This document shows positions 1 through 7,199 of a DNA stretch of 10,272 nucleotides, one piece after another (the first letter of the stretch is position 1; every line of letters begins with the position of its first letter). Location of the stretch: contig JAPLJM010000388.1 of NCBI GenBank assembly GCA_026388595.1, forward strand, positions 1-10,272, read 5' to 3'. Made by a program: the position numbers and the translations under genes. The notes below the pieces were generated by a model that was not told the origin of the DNA, ran no database searches, and worked only from the letters and a program-made list of their open reading frames with translations. The stretch comes from Deltaproteobacteria bacterium. GTDB taxonomy: Bacteria; Desulfobacterota; Syntrophia; Syntrophales; Fen-1087.

Positions 1-933
1 GAGAATTTCCGGAGGATGATCCGGGAGACGAAGTTGTCCATTGACGATCTGGTCTATCCCCTCTTCGCCGTCCCGGGCAAGGACAGGAAAAAACCCATCA
101 GTGCCATGCCCGGCAATTTCCAGATGTCCGTTGATCATCTCCTCAAAGAAGTCCAGATAACAAAGGAGCTGGGGATACCGGCCATCCTGCTGTTCGGCAT
201 TCCTGACAGGAAAGATGAAGTGGCCTCCGGCGCCTTTACCAAAGACGGCATCATCCAGCAGGCCGTCCGCCGGATCAAGGATAAAGTCCCGGATATTCTG
301 GTTATTACGGATGTGTGCCTCTGTGAATATACAAGCCACGGCCATTGCGGCATGATCGAAAAAAATGACGTGGATAACGACACCACCCTGGAAGTCTTGA
401 TGGAAACGGCCGTCTCCCATGCCAGGGCCGGGGCGGACATGGTCGCCCCCTCCGCCATGATGGATGGCCAGATCGGAGCCATCCGGGAAGGCCTGGATGA
501 AGCCGGCTATGAAAACACGCCCATCATGGCCTATTCCGCCAAGTATGCCTCCTGCTTTTACGGCCCCTTCCGCGAGGCCGCCGAAAGCACCCCCCAGTTC
601 GGCGACCGGAAGTCCTACCAGATGGACCCGGCCAACGGCGATGAGGCGATCCGGGAGATCACCCTCGACGTGGAGGAAGGCGCGGACATCATCATGGTCA
701 AGCCCGCCCTGCCCTACCTCGATATCATCCGGCGCGCCCGTGAGGAATTTGATCTTCCTATCGCGGCGTACAATGTGAGCGGCGAATTTGCCATGATCAA
801 GGCGGCCGCCCAACTCGGCTGGATCGACGGGGAACGGGCCATGATGGAGGCTCTGACGTCCATCAAACGGGCCGGCACAGATATCATCCTAACCTACTTC
901 GCCCAGGATGCAGCAAAAATACTGAGCAGATAG
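1..933 (+). CDS. hemB: Porphobilinogen synthase (delta-aminolevulinic acid dehydratase), 5' end cut by window
   Basis: Cytoplasmic enzyme that condenses two 5-aminolevulinate molecules into porphobilinogen, the first shared step of tetrapyrrole synthesis. An ATG exists at 16, but the reading frame is open to base 1 and the preceding codons (E-N-F-R-R) fit the usual HemB N-terminus, so the true start lies upstream and some tens of residues are missing. Counting from the ATG at 16, visible hallmarks are the zinc-site segment DVCLCEYTSHGHCG (Cys101, Cys103, Cys111, indicating the Zn-dependent class), GADMVAPSAMMDG, the lysine segment YSAKYASCFYGPFREA, and the Schiff-base lysine segment IMVKPALPYLDII. 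The stop TAG is 5 nt before ahbD, so the two are probably co-transcribed. This pairing supplies precursor to the Ahb heme route. The family assignment is very secure. Confidence 0.97.
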   Translation, partial: ENFRRMIRETKLSIDDLVYPLFAVPGKDRKKPISAMPGNFQMSVDHLLKEVQITKELGIPAILLFGIPDRKDEVASGAFTKDGIIQQAVRRIKDKVPDILVITDVCLCEYTSHGHCGMIEKNDVDNDTTLEVLMETAVSHARAGADMVAPSAMMDGQIGAIREGLDEAGYENTPIMAYSAKYASCFYGPFREAAESTPQFGDRKSYQMDPANGDEAIREITLDVEEGADIIMVKPALPYLDIIRRAREEFDLPIAAYNVSGEFAMIKAAAQLGWIDGERAMMEALTSIKRAGTDIILTYFAQDAAKILSR

Positions 934-938
934 AATTC

Positions 939-2027
939 ATGGATACTTGCAATAAATCAATTCTTCCCGATACCCTGCGCATGGTTGCCTGGGAGGTGAC
1001 GCGGAGCTGCAACCTGGCCTGCGTTCACTGCCGCGCTGCCTCTGTGTGCGGTCCTTATGCGGGAGAACTGACAACGGACGAAGGGAAAAAGCTCCTCGAC
1101 GATATCGCGAGTTTCAGCAATCCGGTGATCATCCTAACGGGCGGCGAACCCTTGCTGCGCCCGGACATTTACGAACTGGCCGCTTATGGTGACAAAAAAG
1201 GGCTGCGCATGGTCCTGGCCACCAATGCAACCCTCGTTACGGAGGCGATTGCCCGAAAGATGCTGGAGGCCGGCATCAAACGGGTCAGCGTCAGCATCGA
1301 CGGCCTGGACGCCGAAAGCCATGACCGTTTCCGCGGGGTTCCCGGCGCCTTTGACGGGTCCATGGCCGGCATCGCAGCCATGAGAAAGGCCGGGATGGAA
1401 TTCCAGATCAACACCACCATCACGCAGGCCAATCTCGCCCAAATCGAGGGCATCCTCGAACTGGCCCTCCGGCTCGGCGCTGCCGCCCATCACATCTTCC
1501 TGCTCGTTCCCACGGGACGCGGCAAAGACCTGGCCGACCAAGAAATCACGCCCGGGGATTACGAAAAAACGCTCCACTGGTTCTCTGAAAAAAGCCGGAC
1601 CTGCCCCATTCAGCTCAAGGCGACCTGCGCCCCTCACTATTACCGGATTTTTCATCAGGGGAAAAAGCAGGCGTCGGCAGCCTCAACCGCCGGAGGCCAT
1701 GGACATCCTTTCCATACCATGACCCGGGGCTGCATGGGGGGCAGCTCCTTCTGCTTTATCTCCCATACCGGGCAGGTCCAGCCCTGCGGCTACCTGGAAC
1801 TGGACTGCGGTCAGGTGAAAGAGAAGGCTTTCGCAGAGATCTGGAAGAACTCGGAAATATTTAGAAATTTAAGGGATTTGCAGCAGTTCAAAGGAAAATG
1901 CGGCCGCTGCGAGTTCATCCGGGTCTGCGGCGGATGCCGCGCCCGCGCCTATGAAACCACCGGGGATTACCTGGCCGAGGAACCCTTCTGTATTTATGAG
2001 CCCAAGCATGGACGAGATCGATCATAA
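939..2027 (+). CDS. ahbD: Heme b synthase AhbD (radical SAM, Fe-coproporphyrin III decarboxylase)
   Basis: Radical-SAM enzyme of the siroheme-dependent heme pathway, converting two propionates of Fe-coproporphyrin III to vinyls to give heme b. The radical-SAM cluster motif CxxxCxxC is at Cys24, Cys28 and Cys31, followed by the GGEP SAM-binding motif at residues 68-71. The C-terminal third carries a SPASM/twitch-like auxiliary cluster region with cysteines at 265, 272, 283, 290, 321, 324, 330, 333 and 351. The phrases TRGCMGGSSFCFISHTG and QPCGYLELDCG are what I know from AhbD rather than from AhbC or NirJ. Length 362 aa is normal for the family. It lies 5 nt after hemB, and its end overlaps the start of the siroheme decarboxylase subunit, which reinforces the pathway call. 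No clear SD precedes ATG 939, consistent with coupling to hemB. AhbC, which supplies its substrate, is not in the window. Confidence 0.9.
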   Translation: MDTCNKSILPDTLRMVAWEVTRSCNLACVHCRAASVCGPYAGELTTDEGKKLLDDIASFSNPVIILTGGEPLLRPDIYELAAYGDKKGLRMVLATNATLVTEAIARKMLEAGIKRVSVSIDGLDAESHDRFRGVPGAFDGSMAGIAAMRKAGMEFQINTTITQANLAQIEGILELALRLGAAAHHIFLLVPTGRGKDLADQEITPGDYEKTLHWFSEKSRTCPIQLKATCAPHYYRIFHQGKKQASAASTAGGHGHPFHTMTRGCMGGSSFCFISHTGQVQPCGYLELDCGQVKEKAFAEIWKNSEIFRNLRDLQQFKGKCGRCEFIRVCGGCRARAYETTGDYLAEEPFCIYEPKHGRDRS

Positions 2028-2454
2028 AATTCTGAACCTCATTCAGGGGAGCTTTCCGGTCGATCCGGAGCCTTACCGGATTATCGGCGAACAGGCCGGC
2101 ATCACCGAGGACGAGGCTTTTGAGCGCATCGGGAAACTGAGAGAAAGCGGGATTATCCGCCGGATCGGCGCGGTCTTTGACCCGAAGAAAATGGGGTTTA
2201 CGAGCACCCTTTGCGCCGCCCGGGTTCCGGAAACAAAACTGGCGGCTTTTGTCGAGGCGGTCAATGCCTATCCCGGCGTGACGCATAACTACCGGCGGAA
2301 CCATGATTATAACGTCTGGTTCACCTTTATCGCCGAAACAGAAGAGGCGCTAAACCTGTTCCTCAGCGAAATCAGAGAGAAGACCGGAATTACGGATATT
2401 CTCAGCCTGCGCGCCGTCCGGACGTTTAAAATCAACGCCAGTTTCGATTTCTGA
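2008..2454 (+). CDS. Siroheme decarboxylase subunit (AhbA/AhbB, Lrp/AsnC-like family)
   Basis: Subunit of the enzyme that decarboxylates siroheme to 12,18-didecarboxysiroheme. It has an N-terminal AsnC-like winged helix (about residues 1-60, starting MDEIDHKIL) and a C-terminal AsnC-type ligand domain. The family segments IIRRIGAVFDPKKMGF, STLCAARVP and PGVTHNYRRNHDYNVWFTF are clear. His93 and His99 lie in the stretch that, in this family, lines the tetrapyrrole site. ATG 2008 was chosen because homologues begin with MDxxDxxIL; it overlaps the ahbD stop by 20 nt. An in-frame ATG at 1996 is a reasonable alternative, and the longer frame from 1951 would overlap ahbD deeply. The active enzyme is normally an AhbA-AhbB heterodimer; I cannot tell which subunit this is, and the partner must lie elsewhere. 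The resemblance to a transcription regulator is structural, and a regulatory role is unlikely given its neighbours. Confidence 0.88.
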   Translation: MDEIDHKILNLIQGSFPVDPEPYRIIGEQAGITEDEAFERIGKLRESGIIRRIGAVFDPKKMGFTSTLCAARVPETKLAAFVEAVNAYPGVTHNYRRNHDYNVWFTFIAETEEALNLFLSEIREKTGITDILSLRAVRTFKINASFDF

Positions 2455-2467
2455 AAGGATGACCTTG
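2453..2467 (+). promoter_or_regulatory. Ribosome binding site that questions the polA start
   Basis: The purine run GAAAGGA at 2453-2459 directly abuts or overlaps the ATG at 2459, leaving no Shine-Dalgarno spacing for that codon. The in-frame TTG at 2465 (third codon) would sit 5 nt after the same run, a usual distance. Translation of polA may therefore begin at TTG 2465, or at ATG 2459 by coupling to the preceding gene, whose stop is 4 nt away. The difference is only two residues. Confidence 0.4.
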
Positions 2468-5149
2468 AGCGACGAGCCCCAAAAACCCACACTCTTTCTG
2501 ATTGACGGCAGTAATTATGTTTACCGGGCCTTCTATGCCATCCGCGACCTGTCGAATTCCAAGGGATTCCCCACGAACGCCATTTACGGCTTCACCACGA
2601 TGCTGATGCGGCTGCTGCGGGAGCAGAAACCGGACTATATCGCCGTCGCCTTCGATGTCAAGGGTCCCACCTTCCGCCACGACGCCTATGCCCAGTACAA
2701 GGCCACGCGCAGGGCCACGCCGGATGCCCTCATTCCCCAGATCCCTTACATCAAGGATATGGTGCGCGGTTTTTCCATTCCCGTGCTGGAGTTGCAGGGC
2801 ATTGAGGCCGACGACATCATTGGAACCCTGGCGAAGCGCTATGCTGCAAAGGGCATGAAGGTCGTCATGGTCTCCGGCGACAAGGACCTGATGCAGCTTG
2901 TGAGCGACAGCATCATCATGATCGATACCATGAAGGATAAAACCTACGATATCGCCGCCGTCAAGGAGCGTTTTGGCGTGGAACCGGACAAGGTCGTGGA
3001 GATCCTGGGACTGATGGGAGATGCGTCGGACAATATCCCCGGCGTCCCGGGGATCGGGCCGAAAAACGCCCTGCGGCTGATCGAGGAATACGGCACCATC
3101 GAGGAAATCATTAAAAATGTGGAAAAGCTGAAAAACGCCAAGGCCAAGCAGAGCATCCGCGAATTTGCCGATCAGGCCCGGATGAGCCGGGAGCTTGCCG
3201 TCATCCGGACCAATGCCGATTTTGACGTGGATCTGGAAAAATGCCGTTATACCGACCCGGCCCCGGAGATCTTAAAGGGCCTTTTTCAGGAGTTCGAATT
3301 CTCCTCGCTGCTCCAGGATTTAAAGATCAGGGAGGAAACCGTTGAAGGTCATTACACGCTGATTCTCACAGCGGATGAACTGCATCATTTAATGGAAAGG
3401 CTTCAGCATGCCAAAGCATGCTCTCTGGAAATGATCCATTCCGCCGATAGTCCGCTGCGGGCCGACCTGGTGGGACTGGCCTTCAGCACCGGGGGTGGCG
3501 AGGCCGCCTATATCCCCCTCGGTCATGACTATTACGGCTGTCCCCCACAGCTCAGCACAACGGATGTTCTGACAACCCTGGCGCCTGTTCTGTCCGGGGA
3601 AAAGATCAAAAAGCACGGTTACGACCTGAAAAACATGGCTTTAATGCTGGCCCGAAGGGGCGTTGAACTGAAGGGCGTCGGCTGCGATACCATGGTGGCG
3701 GCCTATCTCCTCAACCCGTCGCGGCACGGCTTCGATCTCCCAGAGATTGTCCGGGAACAGTTGCGGCTTCAGTTGATGACGGCCAAAGAACTGATCGGCA
3801 GCGGGGCAAAGGCCCTGCCCTTAAGCATGGTGAAAACCGAGGCCATGATGAATTATGCCTGCCAGCGCGCCGATGCCATCTTCCAGTTGACCGGTGACCT
3901 TTCAGAAAAGCTCCACCGGGAAGGGTTCAGCGATCTCTTTGCTCAAGTCGAAATGCCCCTGGTGGCAGTCCTGGCAACCATTGAAAAAAAAGGAGTGCTC
4001 TTGGACCTTTCACTCCTGAAAGCAATGTCGCAGGAAATCCAGCAGTTGCTCACGCTGTCTGAAAACAAGATCTACCAGTTGGCCGGTGAAAAATTCAACG
4101 TGAACTCCCCGAAACAGCTGCAGATCATTCTTTTTGATAAACTGGGGCTGCCCAAGGGCAAAAAGACCAAAGACGGTTATTCCACGGATGTGGACGTGCT
4201 TTCCTGGCTGGCCGCATCCCATGAACTCCCGGCGGAAATCCTTGCCTACCGGGGTTTCGCCAAGCTCAAATCCACCTATATCGACGCCCTGCCCCTGATG
4301 GTCAATCCCGACACCGGCCGGGTCCACACCTCCTACAACCAGACCGTCACCGCGACGGGCCGACTGTCCAGCAGCAATCCGAACCTCCAGAATATCCCTA
4401 TCCGGACGATGGAGGGAAAGAGGGTCCGTCAGGCCTTCATCGCCCCCGAGGGCTGGGAAATCATCACTGCCGATTACTCCCAGATTGAGCTCCGGGTCCT
4501 GGCCCATCTGTCGCAGGATCGGGCGCTCATCGATGCTTTTGCCTCCAATGAGGACATCCACAGCCGCACAGCTTCGGATATTTTTGGCGTTTTTCCTGCC
4601 ATGGTCAATGCGGAAATGCGACGCCAGGCCAAAGTCATCAACTTCGGCGTCCTCTACGGCATGAGCGCCTTCGGTCTGGCCAGGGAACTTGGCGTCAACC
4701 AGAAGCTGGCCCAGGCCTACATTGACGGCTATTTCGAGAAATACCGGGGGGTGAGGCGTTATCTCGACGGCATTCTGGAAAACGCCCGGGAAAACGGCTA
4801 TGTGACAACGCTGCTCAACCGCCGGCGTTATCTGCCGGAAATCAATCACAGCTTGGCCGCCGTCCGTCAGTTCGCCGAACGAACGGCCATCAATGCGCCC
4901 ATACAGGGCACCGCCGCGGATCTCATCAAGGTGGCGATGATCAACATCTCCCGGCTTTTTGAAGAGCGACACCTGAAAGCCGCCATGATCATGCAGGTCC
5001 ATGACGAACTGGTCTTTGAAGCGCCCCATTCCGAAAGGCAAGCGGTAATGGCCCTGGTGAAAGAGGAAATGGAAGGCGTCGTCGCACTGAGCGTCCCGCT
5101 CAAAGTGGATATCGGTTTCGGCAAGAACTGGGATGAAGCCCATGGCTAA
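2459..5149 (+). CDS. polA: DNA polymerase I, with degenerate 3'-5' exonuclease domain
   Basis: Replication and repair polymerase (Okazaki primer removal, gap filling), 896 aa. The N-terminal 5'-nuclease has LIDGSNYVYRAF (Asp16), EADD, SGDKDL and the helix-3-turn-helix segment starting GDASDN (from Gly187), so flap cleavage should work. The polymerase domain is complete: motif A DYSQIE (Asp672, Glu677), motif B RRQAK...NFGVLYG (Arg721, Lys725, Phe729, Tyr733) and motif C HDE (848-850). The middle 3'-5' exonuclease-like domain is present by length but lacks key ligands. By eye alignment to E. coli Klenow, Asp355 becomes Ser322, Asp424 becomes Met393 and Asp501 becomes Arg470; only Glu357 (Glu324) and Tyr497 (Tyr466) remain. 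Proofreading is thus predicted to be absent, as in Taq and Bacillus Pol I. It follows the siroheme decarboxylase gene by 4 nt and is probably co-transcribed with it. Confidence 0.97.
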   Translation: MTLSDEPQKPTLFLIDGSNYVYRAFYAIRDLSNSKGFPTNAIYGFTTMLMRLLREQKPDYIAVAFDVKGPTFRHDAYAQYKATRRATPDALIPQIPYIKDMVRGFSIPVLELQGIEADDIIGTLAKRYAAKGMKVVMVSGDKDLMQLVSDSIIMIDTMKDKTYDIAAVKERFGVEPDKVVEILGLMGDASDNIPGVPGIGPKNALRLIEEYGTIEEIIKNVEKLKNAKAKQSIREFADQARMSRELAVIRTNADFDVDLEKCRYTDPAPEILKGLFQEFEFSSLLQDLKIREETVEGHYTLILTADELHHLMERLQHAKACSLEMIHSADSPLRADLVGLAFSTGGGEAAYIPLGHDYYGCPPQLSTTDVLTTLAPVLSGEKIKKHGYDLKNMALMLARRGVELKGVGCDTMVAAYLLNPSRHGFDLPEIVREQLRLQLMTAKELIGSGAKALPLSMVKTEAMMNYACQRADAIFQLTGDLSEKLHREGFSDLFAQVEMPLVAVLATIEKKGVLLDLSLLKAMSQEIQQLLTLSENKIYQLAGEKFNVNSPKQLQIILFDKLGLPKGKKTKDGYSTDVDVLSWLAASHELPAEILAYRGFAKLKSTYIDALPLMVNPDTGRVHTSYNQTVTATGRLSSSNPNLQNIPIRTMEGKRVRQAFIAPEGWEIITADYSQIELRVLAHLSQDRALIDAFASNEDIHSRTASDIFGVFPAMVNAEMRRQAKVINFGVLYGMSAFGLARELGVNQKLAQAYIDGYFEKYRGVRRYLDGILENARENGYVTTLLNRRRYLPEINHSLAAVRQFAERTAINAPIQGTAADLIKVAMINISRLFEERHLKAAMIMQVHDELVFEAPHSERQAVMALVKEEMEGVVALSVPLKVDIGFGKNWDEAHG

Positions 5150-5205
5150 GAGTCTGTCACGGAATAACCGTTGCGTTAAGGCGCTCAGAGGATGAAGGGA
5201 ACGGG

Positions 5206-6117
5206 ATGCAGGCCATCATTACTGCAAAGAATCTAACCAAGCGGTACGGCGATCTGGTCGCTGTGGACGATATCTCGTTTAACGTCCTGCCCGGTGAATG
5301 CTATGGCATCCTCGGTCCCAACGGCGCCGGGAAAACCACCACAATCCGTATGATTTACGGGTTTTCACCGATGACGGCCGGAGAGCTGACGGTCTTCGGC
5401 CTGGATCTCCGGAAGCATCTTTGCGCCATCAAATCGCGCATCGGCGTCTGCCAGCAGGAAAACAACCTGGACCCCGACTTAAACCTTCTTCAAAACCTTG
5501 AAGTCTTTGGTCTTTTTTTTAATCTTACGGGCAGACAGGCCCATGAAAAAGCCCAGGCTTTGCTGGAATTCATGTCTCTGGATCACCGGAAGGATGCAAA
5601 AGCCCTGGAGCTGTCCGGCGGGATGACGCGCCGCATGGTTCTGGCACGGGCCCTGATCAACGACCCGGAACTGCTGATTCTCGATGAACCCACCACGGGC
5701 CTCGATCCCCAGTCCCGGCATCAGGTCTGGGAACGGTTGGAGGAACTGAAAAAAAAGGGCCTTACCGTTTTGCTGACCACGCACTACATGGATGAAGCCT
5801 CCCGGTTATGCGACCGGCTGCTGATCATGGATCACGGACGGATCCTGGTGGAGGGCCGGCCTGCGGATCTGATCCGGCAGTATGTCGGGCATGACATTAT
5901 TGAAGTCGCCGAACCTTCTTCAGATTTGCGTGCCTATGTCAAAGCCCGCCAGCTTCAGGTTGAAGACTTCGGGCATCGGATGATCATTTACGAAAGCAAC
6001 GGCAGCAACCTCTACCAGGAAATCAGTAAAAAATACTGTCAGGAAGGCTGTCTGTTGCGCATGGCCTCGCTGGAAGATGTCTTTTTGAAGTTGACGGGCA
6101 GGGAGCTGAGGGAATGA
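5206..6117 (+). CDS. ABC-2 type exporter ATP-binding protein (NodI/DrrA-like)
   Basis: Cytoplasmic ATPase of an ABC-2 exporter, 303 aa. It has a Walker A motif GPNGAGKT (residues 37-44), a Q-loop in GVCQQENNL (about 83-84), the signature LSGGM (136-140), Walker B LLILDE (156-161) and a switch histidine in LLTTHYMDE (His193). A C-terminal extension of about 75 residues ends in MASLEDVFLKLTGRELRE, which is typical of the DrrA/NodI subgroup. ATG 5206 is preceded by GAAGGGA with 5 nt spacing. It sits 56 nt after polA with no terminator visible between them, so read-through is possible. Its stop codon overlaps the start of the permease by 4 nt (ATGA), so the two form one transporter. The substrate cannot be read from the sequence; similarity to lipo-oligosaccharide and drug exporters is at family level only. 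Confidence 0.93.
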   Translation: MQAIITAKNLTKRYGDLVAVDDISFNVLPGECYGILGPNGAGKTTTIRMIYGFSPMTAGELTVFGLDLRKHLCAIKSRIGVCQQENNLDPDLNLLQNLEVFGLFFNLTGRQAHEKAQALLEFMSLDHRKDAKALELSGGMTRRMVLARALINDPELLILDEPTTGLDPQSRHQVWERLEELKKKGLTVLLTTHYMDEASRLCDRLLIMDHGRILVEGRPADLIRQYVGHDIIEVAEPSSDLRAYVKARQLQVEDFGHRMIIYESNGSNLYQEISKKYCQEGCLLRMASLEDVFLKLTGRELRE

Positions 6118-6905
6118 AAAGCCTCTTTTCCATGGTTTCCTGGATGGGCCTGTTCAGGGTCTGGCAGAGAAATTTCATCGTTTACCGGCAGAACTGGAAA
6201 ATCAGTTTTCTGGCCCCCATCCTGGAGCCCCTCTTCTATCTGTTGGCCTTTGGATATGGATTGAGCACCCTGGTGGGAAATATCCGTGAAAACGGCATGG
6301 AGATATCCTACACCGCCTTTATCGCACCGGCCCTGATTGCCATCAACATCATGAATAATGCCTTTTTTGAAAATACCTACAGCTCCTTTGTGCGCATGTA
6401 TTATCAGAAAACTTTCGACGCAATGATGGCAACGCCGCTGACCGTCAATGAAATCATTGCCGGTGAAATCGTCTGGGGCGCGACCAAGTCCGTGATTGCC
6501 ACGATGATCATGATGGCGGTAATCAGCGCATTCGGCCTGATTCAGTATCCATCAGGATTGCTCCTGATTCCCCTGGCCTTTATGGGCGGGCTGGCCTTCG
6601 GCGCGGTGGGCATGTATTTCACGGGAATCGTGCCGCACATCGACCTGTTCAATCTTCCATTCTTTCTGTTCATCACCCCCATGTTCCTGTTCAGCGGCAC
6701 CTTTTTCCCCATCGAAAATCTGCCCGACTGGGCTCAGGTTATCGCGATCACCTTCCCCCTGACGCATCTGGTCAATCTTGCCAGGTCGATCTGCTACGGC
6801 CGCTTCGATGGGGTAATGCTCTGGCAGTTGCTTTATATTGTGATTTTCTGGATGGTGTTCTTCCCACTGGCACTGTACAAGATGCGAAAGCGGCTGATCA
6901 AATGA
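6114..6905 (+). CDS. ABC-2 type exporter permease (NodJ/DrrB-like)
   Basis: Inner-membrane permease of the exporter, 263 aa, probably acting as a dimer with two copies of the ATPase encoded just upstream. Six hydrophobic segments are visible at about residues 31-52, 65-85, 118-142, 148-170, 180-197 and 236-256. The segments FDAMMATPLTVNEIIAGE (cytoplasmic loop) and MFLFSGTFFPIENLPDW (before the last helices) match the ABC2_membrane/NodJ family. The N-terminus is cytoplasmic and amphipathic (WQRNFIVYRQNWK), and the C-terminus is basic (KMRKRLIK). Its start ATG overlaps the ATPase stop. It is the last gene of the + strand cluster, and I found no convincing intrinsic terminator after it. Substrate unknown. 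Confidence 0.92.
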   Translation: MKSLFSMVSWMGLFRVWQRNFIVYRQNWKISFLAPILEPLFYLLAFGYGLSTLVGNIRENGMEISYTAFIAPALIAINIMNNAFFENTYSSFVRMYYQKTFDAMMATPLTVNEIIAGEIVWGATKSVIATMIMMAVISAFGLIQYPSGLLLIPLAFMGGLAFGAVGMYFTGIVPHIDLFNLPFFLFITPMFLFSGTFFPIENLPDWAQVIAITFPLTHLVNLARSICYGRFDGVMLWQLLYIVIFWMVFFPLALYKMRKRLIK

Positions 6906-7047
6906 GACGGTTTAACTGATGCTCAGCCACCTCTGATTGTACGATCACGAAATATCTGAATGCGGATTTTGAATGCAGACTTCCTCAATAAAAATGATAT
7001 CTTGTTCTATGTGCAAGCTTTCGAATGGTAATTAGCGAGGATTTATC

Positions 7048-7101
7048 ATGAAAAAGCGATATGGGTTGGACAAGGCAATACTTACAACTATTCAGAGATG
7101 A
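7048..7101 (+). CDS. Possible 17-codon ORF with good ribosome binding site
   Basis: ATG 7048 is preceded by GAGGA (7037-7041) with 6 nt spacing and opens a 17-residue frame, MKKRYGLDKAILTTIQR, ending at TGA 7099-7101. The product resembles nothing I know. The frame occupies the left arm and loop of a perfect inverted repeat whose right arm begins at its stop codon. It could be a leader peptide, a remnant of a longer gene cut when the adjacent cassette array was inserted, or chance. It lies 142 nt after the exporter permease. Confidence 0.2.
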   Translation: MKKRYGLDKAILTTIQR

Positions 7102-7110
7102 TCGCTTTTT
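7051..7110. repeat. Perfect 10-bp inverted repeat with 40-nt loop
   Basis: AAAAAGCGAT at 7051-7060 is the exact reverse complement of ATCGCTTTTT at 7101-7110, separated by 40 nt. The right arm ends in five T. The arms are AT-rich and the loop is long, so it is not a standard intrinsic terminator. It may be an operator-like palindrome, an RNA stem around the mini-ORF, or the ends of a very small element. Confidence 0.45.
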
Positions 7111-7119
7111 AGATATAAT
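7091..7119 (+). promoter_or_regulatory. Candidate sigma70 promoter facing into the HEPN gene (antisense)
   Basis: A perfect -10 box TATAAT (7114-7119) lies 17 nt after TTCAGA (7091-7096), which matches the -35 consensus TTGACA at 4 of 6 positions. It points to the right. No convincing + strand gene follows, so transcription would enter the 3' end of the - strand HEPN gene. The left box lies within the inverted-repeat loop, and the right arm sits between the two boxes. Confidence 0.3.
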
Positions 7120-7136
7120 GATTACGGATCGAAAGG

Positions 7137-7199
7137 GAGTAACGCCAGAGTCAGCCAGAGCCCGCAGTATGGTCGATTGGCTGCACCTAGTAGTTATGT
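7137..7199 (-). other. attC-like integron recombination site, 3' of the HEPN gene
   Basis: On the - strand the element starts with ACATAAC (7199-7193, R''-like core) and ends with GTTACTC (7143-7137, R'-like core); TAAC and GTTA pair. Inner arms CAGCC and GGCTG form L''/L'-like repeats. The HEPN stop codon TAA lies inside the left core. The length of 63 bp is at the small end of the attC range. The outer bases of the two cores do not pair with each other, which is expected if left and right cores come from different cassettes. Confidence 0.42.

Noticed and set aside
1134..1655. - strand frame of 173 codons opposite ahbD
   Set aside because: Antisense to the radical-SAM core of ahbD, with no ribosome binding site or recognisable motif.
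4010..5143. Long - strand frame of 377 codons opposite polA
   Set aside because: It lies fully antisense to the conserved polymerase domain. Its composition (rich in His, Asp, Gly, Phe) is that of a complementary-strand shadow, and it shows no known motif.
5150..5205. Possible terminator between polA and the exporter genes
   Set aside because: Only a 4-bp ACGG/CCGT hairpin without a T-run is visible.
6910..6916. GTTAAAC on the - strand, fitting the R' consensus just after the permease
   Set aside because: No TAAC partner or inverted arms occur within about 140 nt on the proper side, so it is probably chance.
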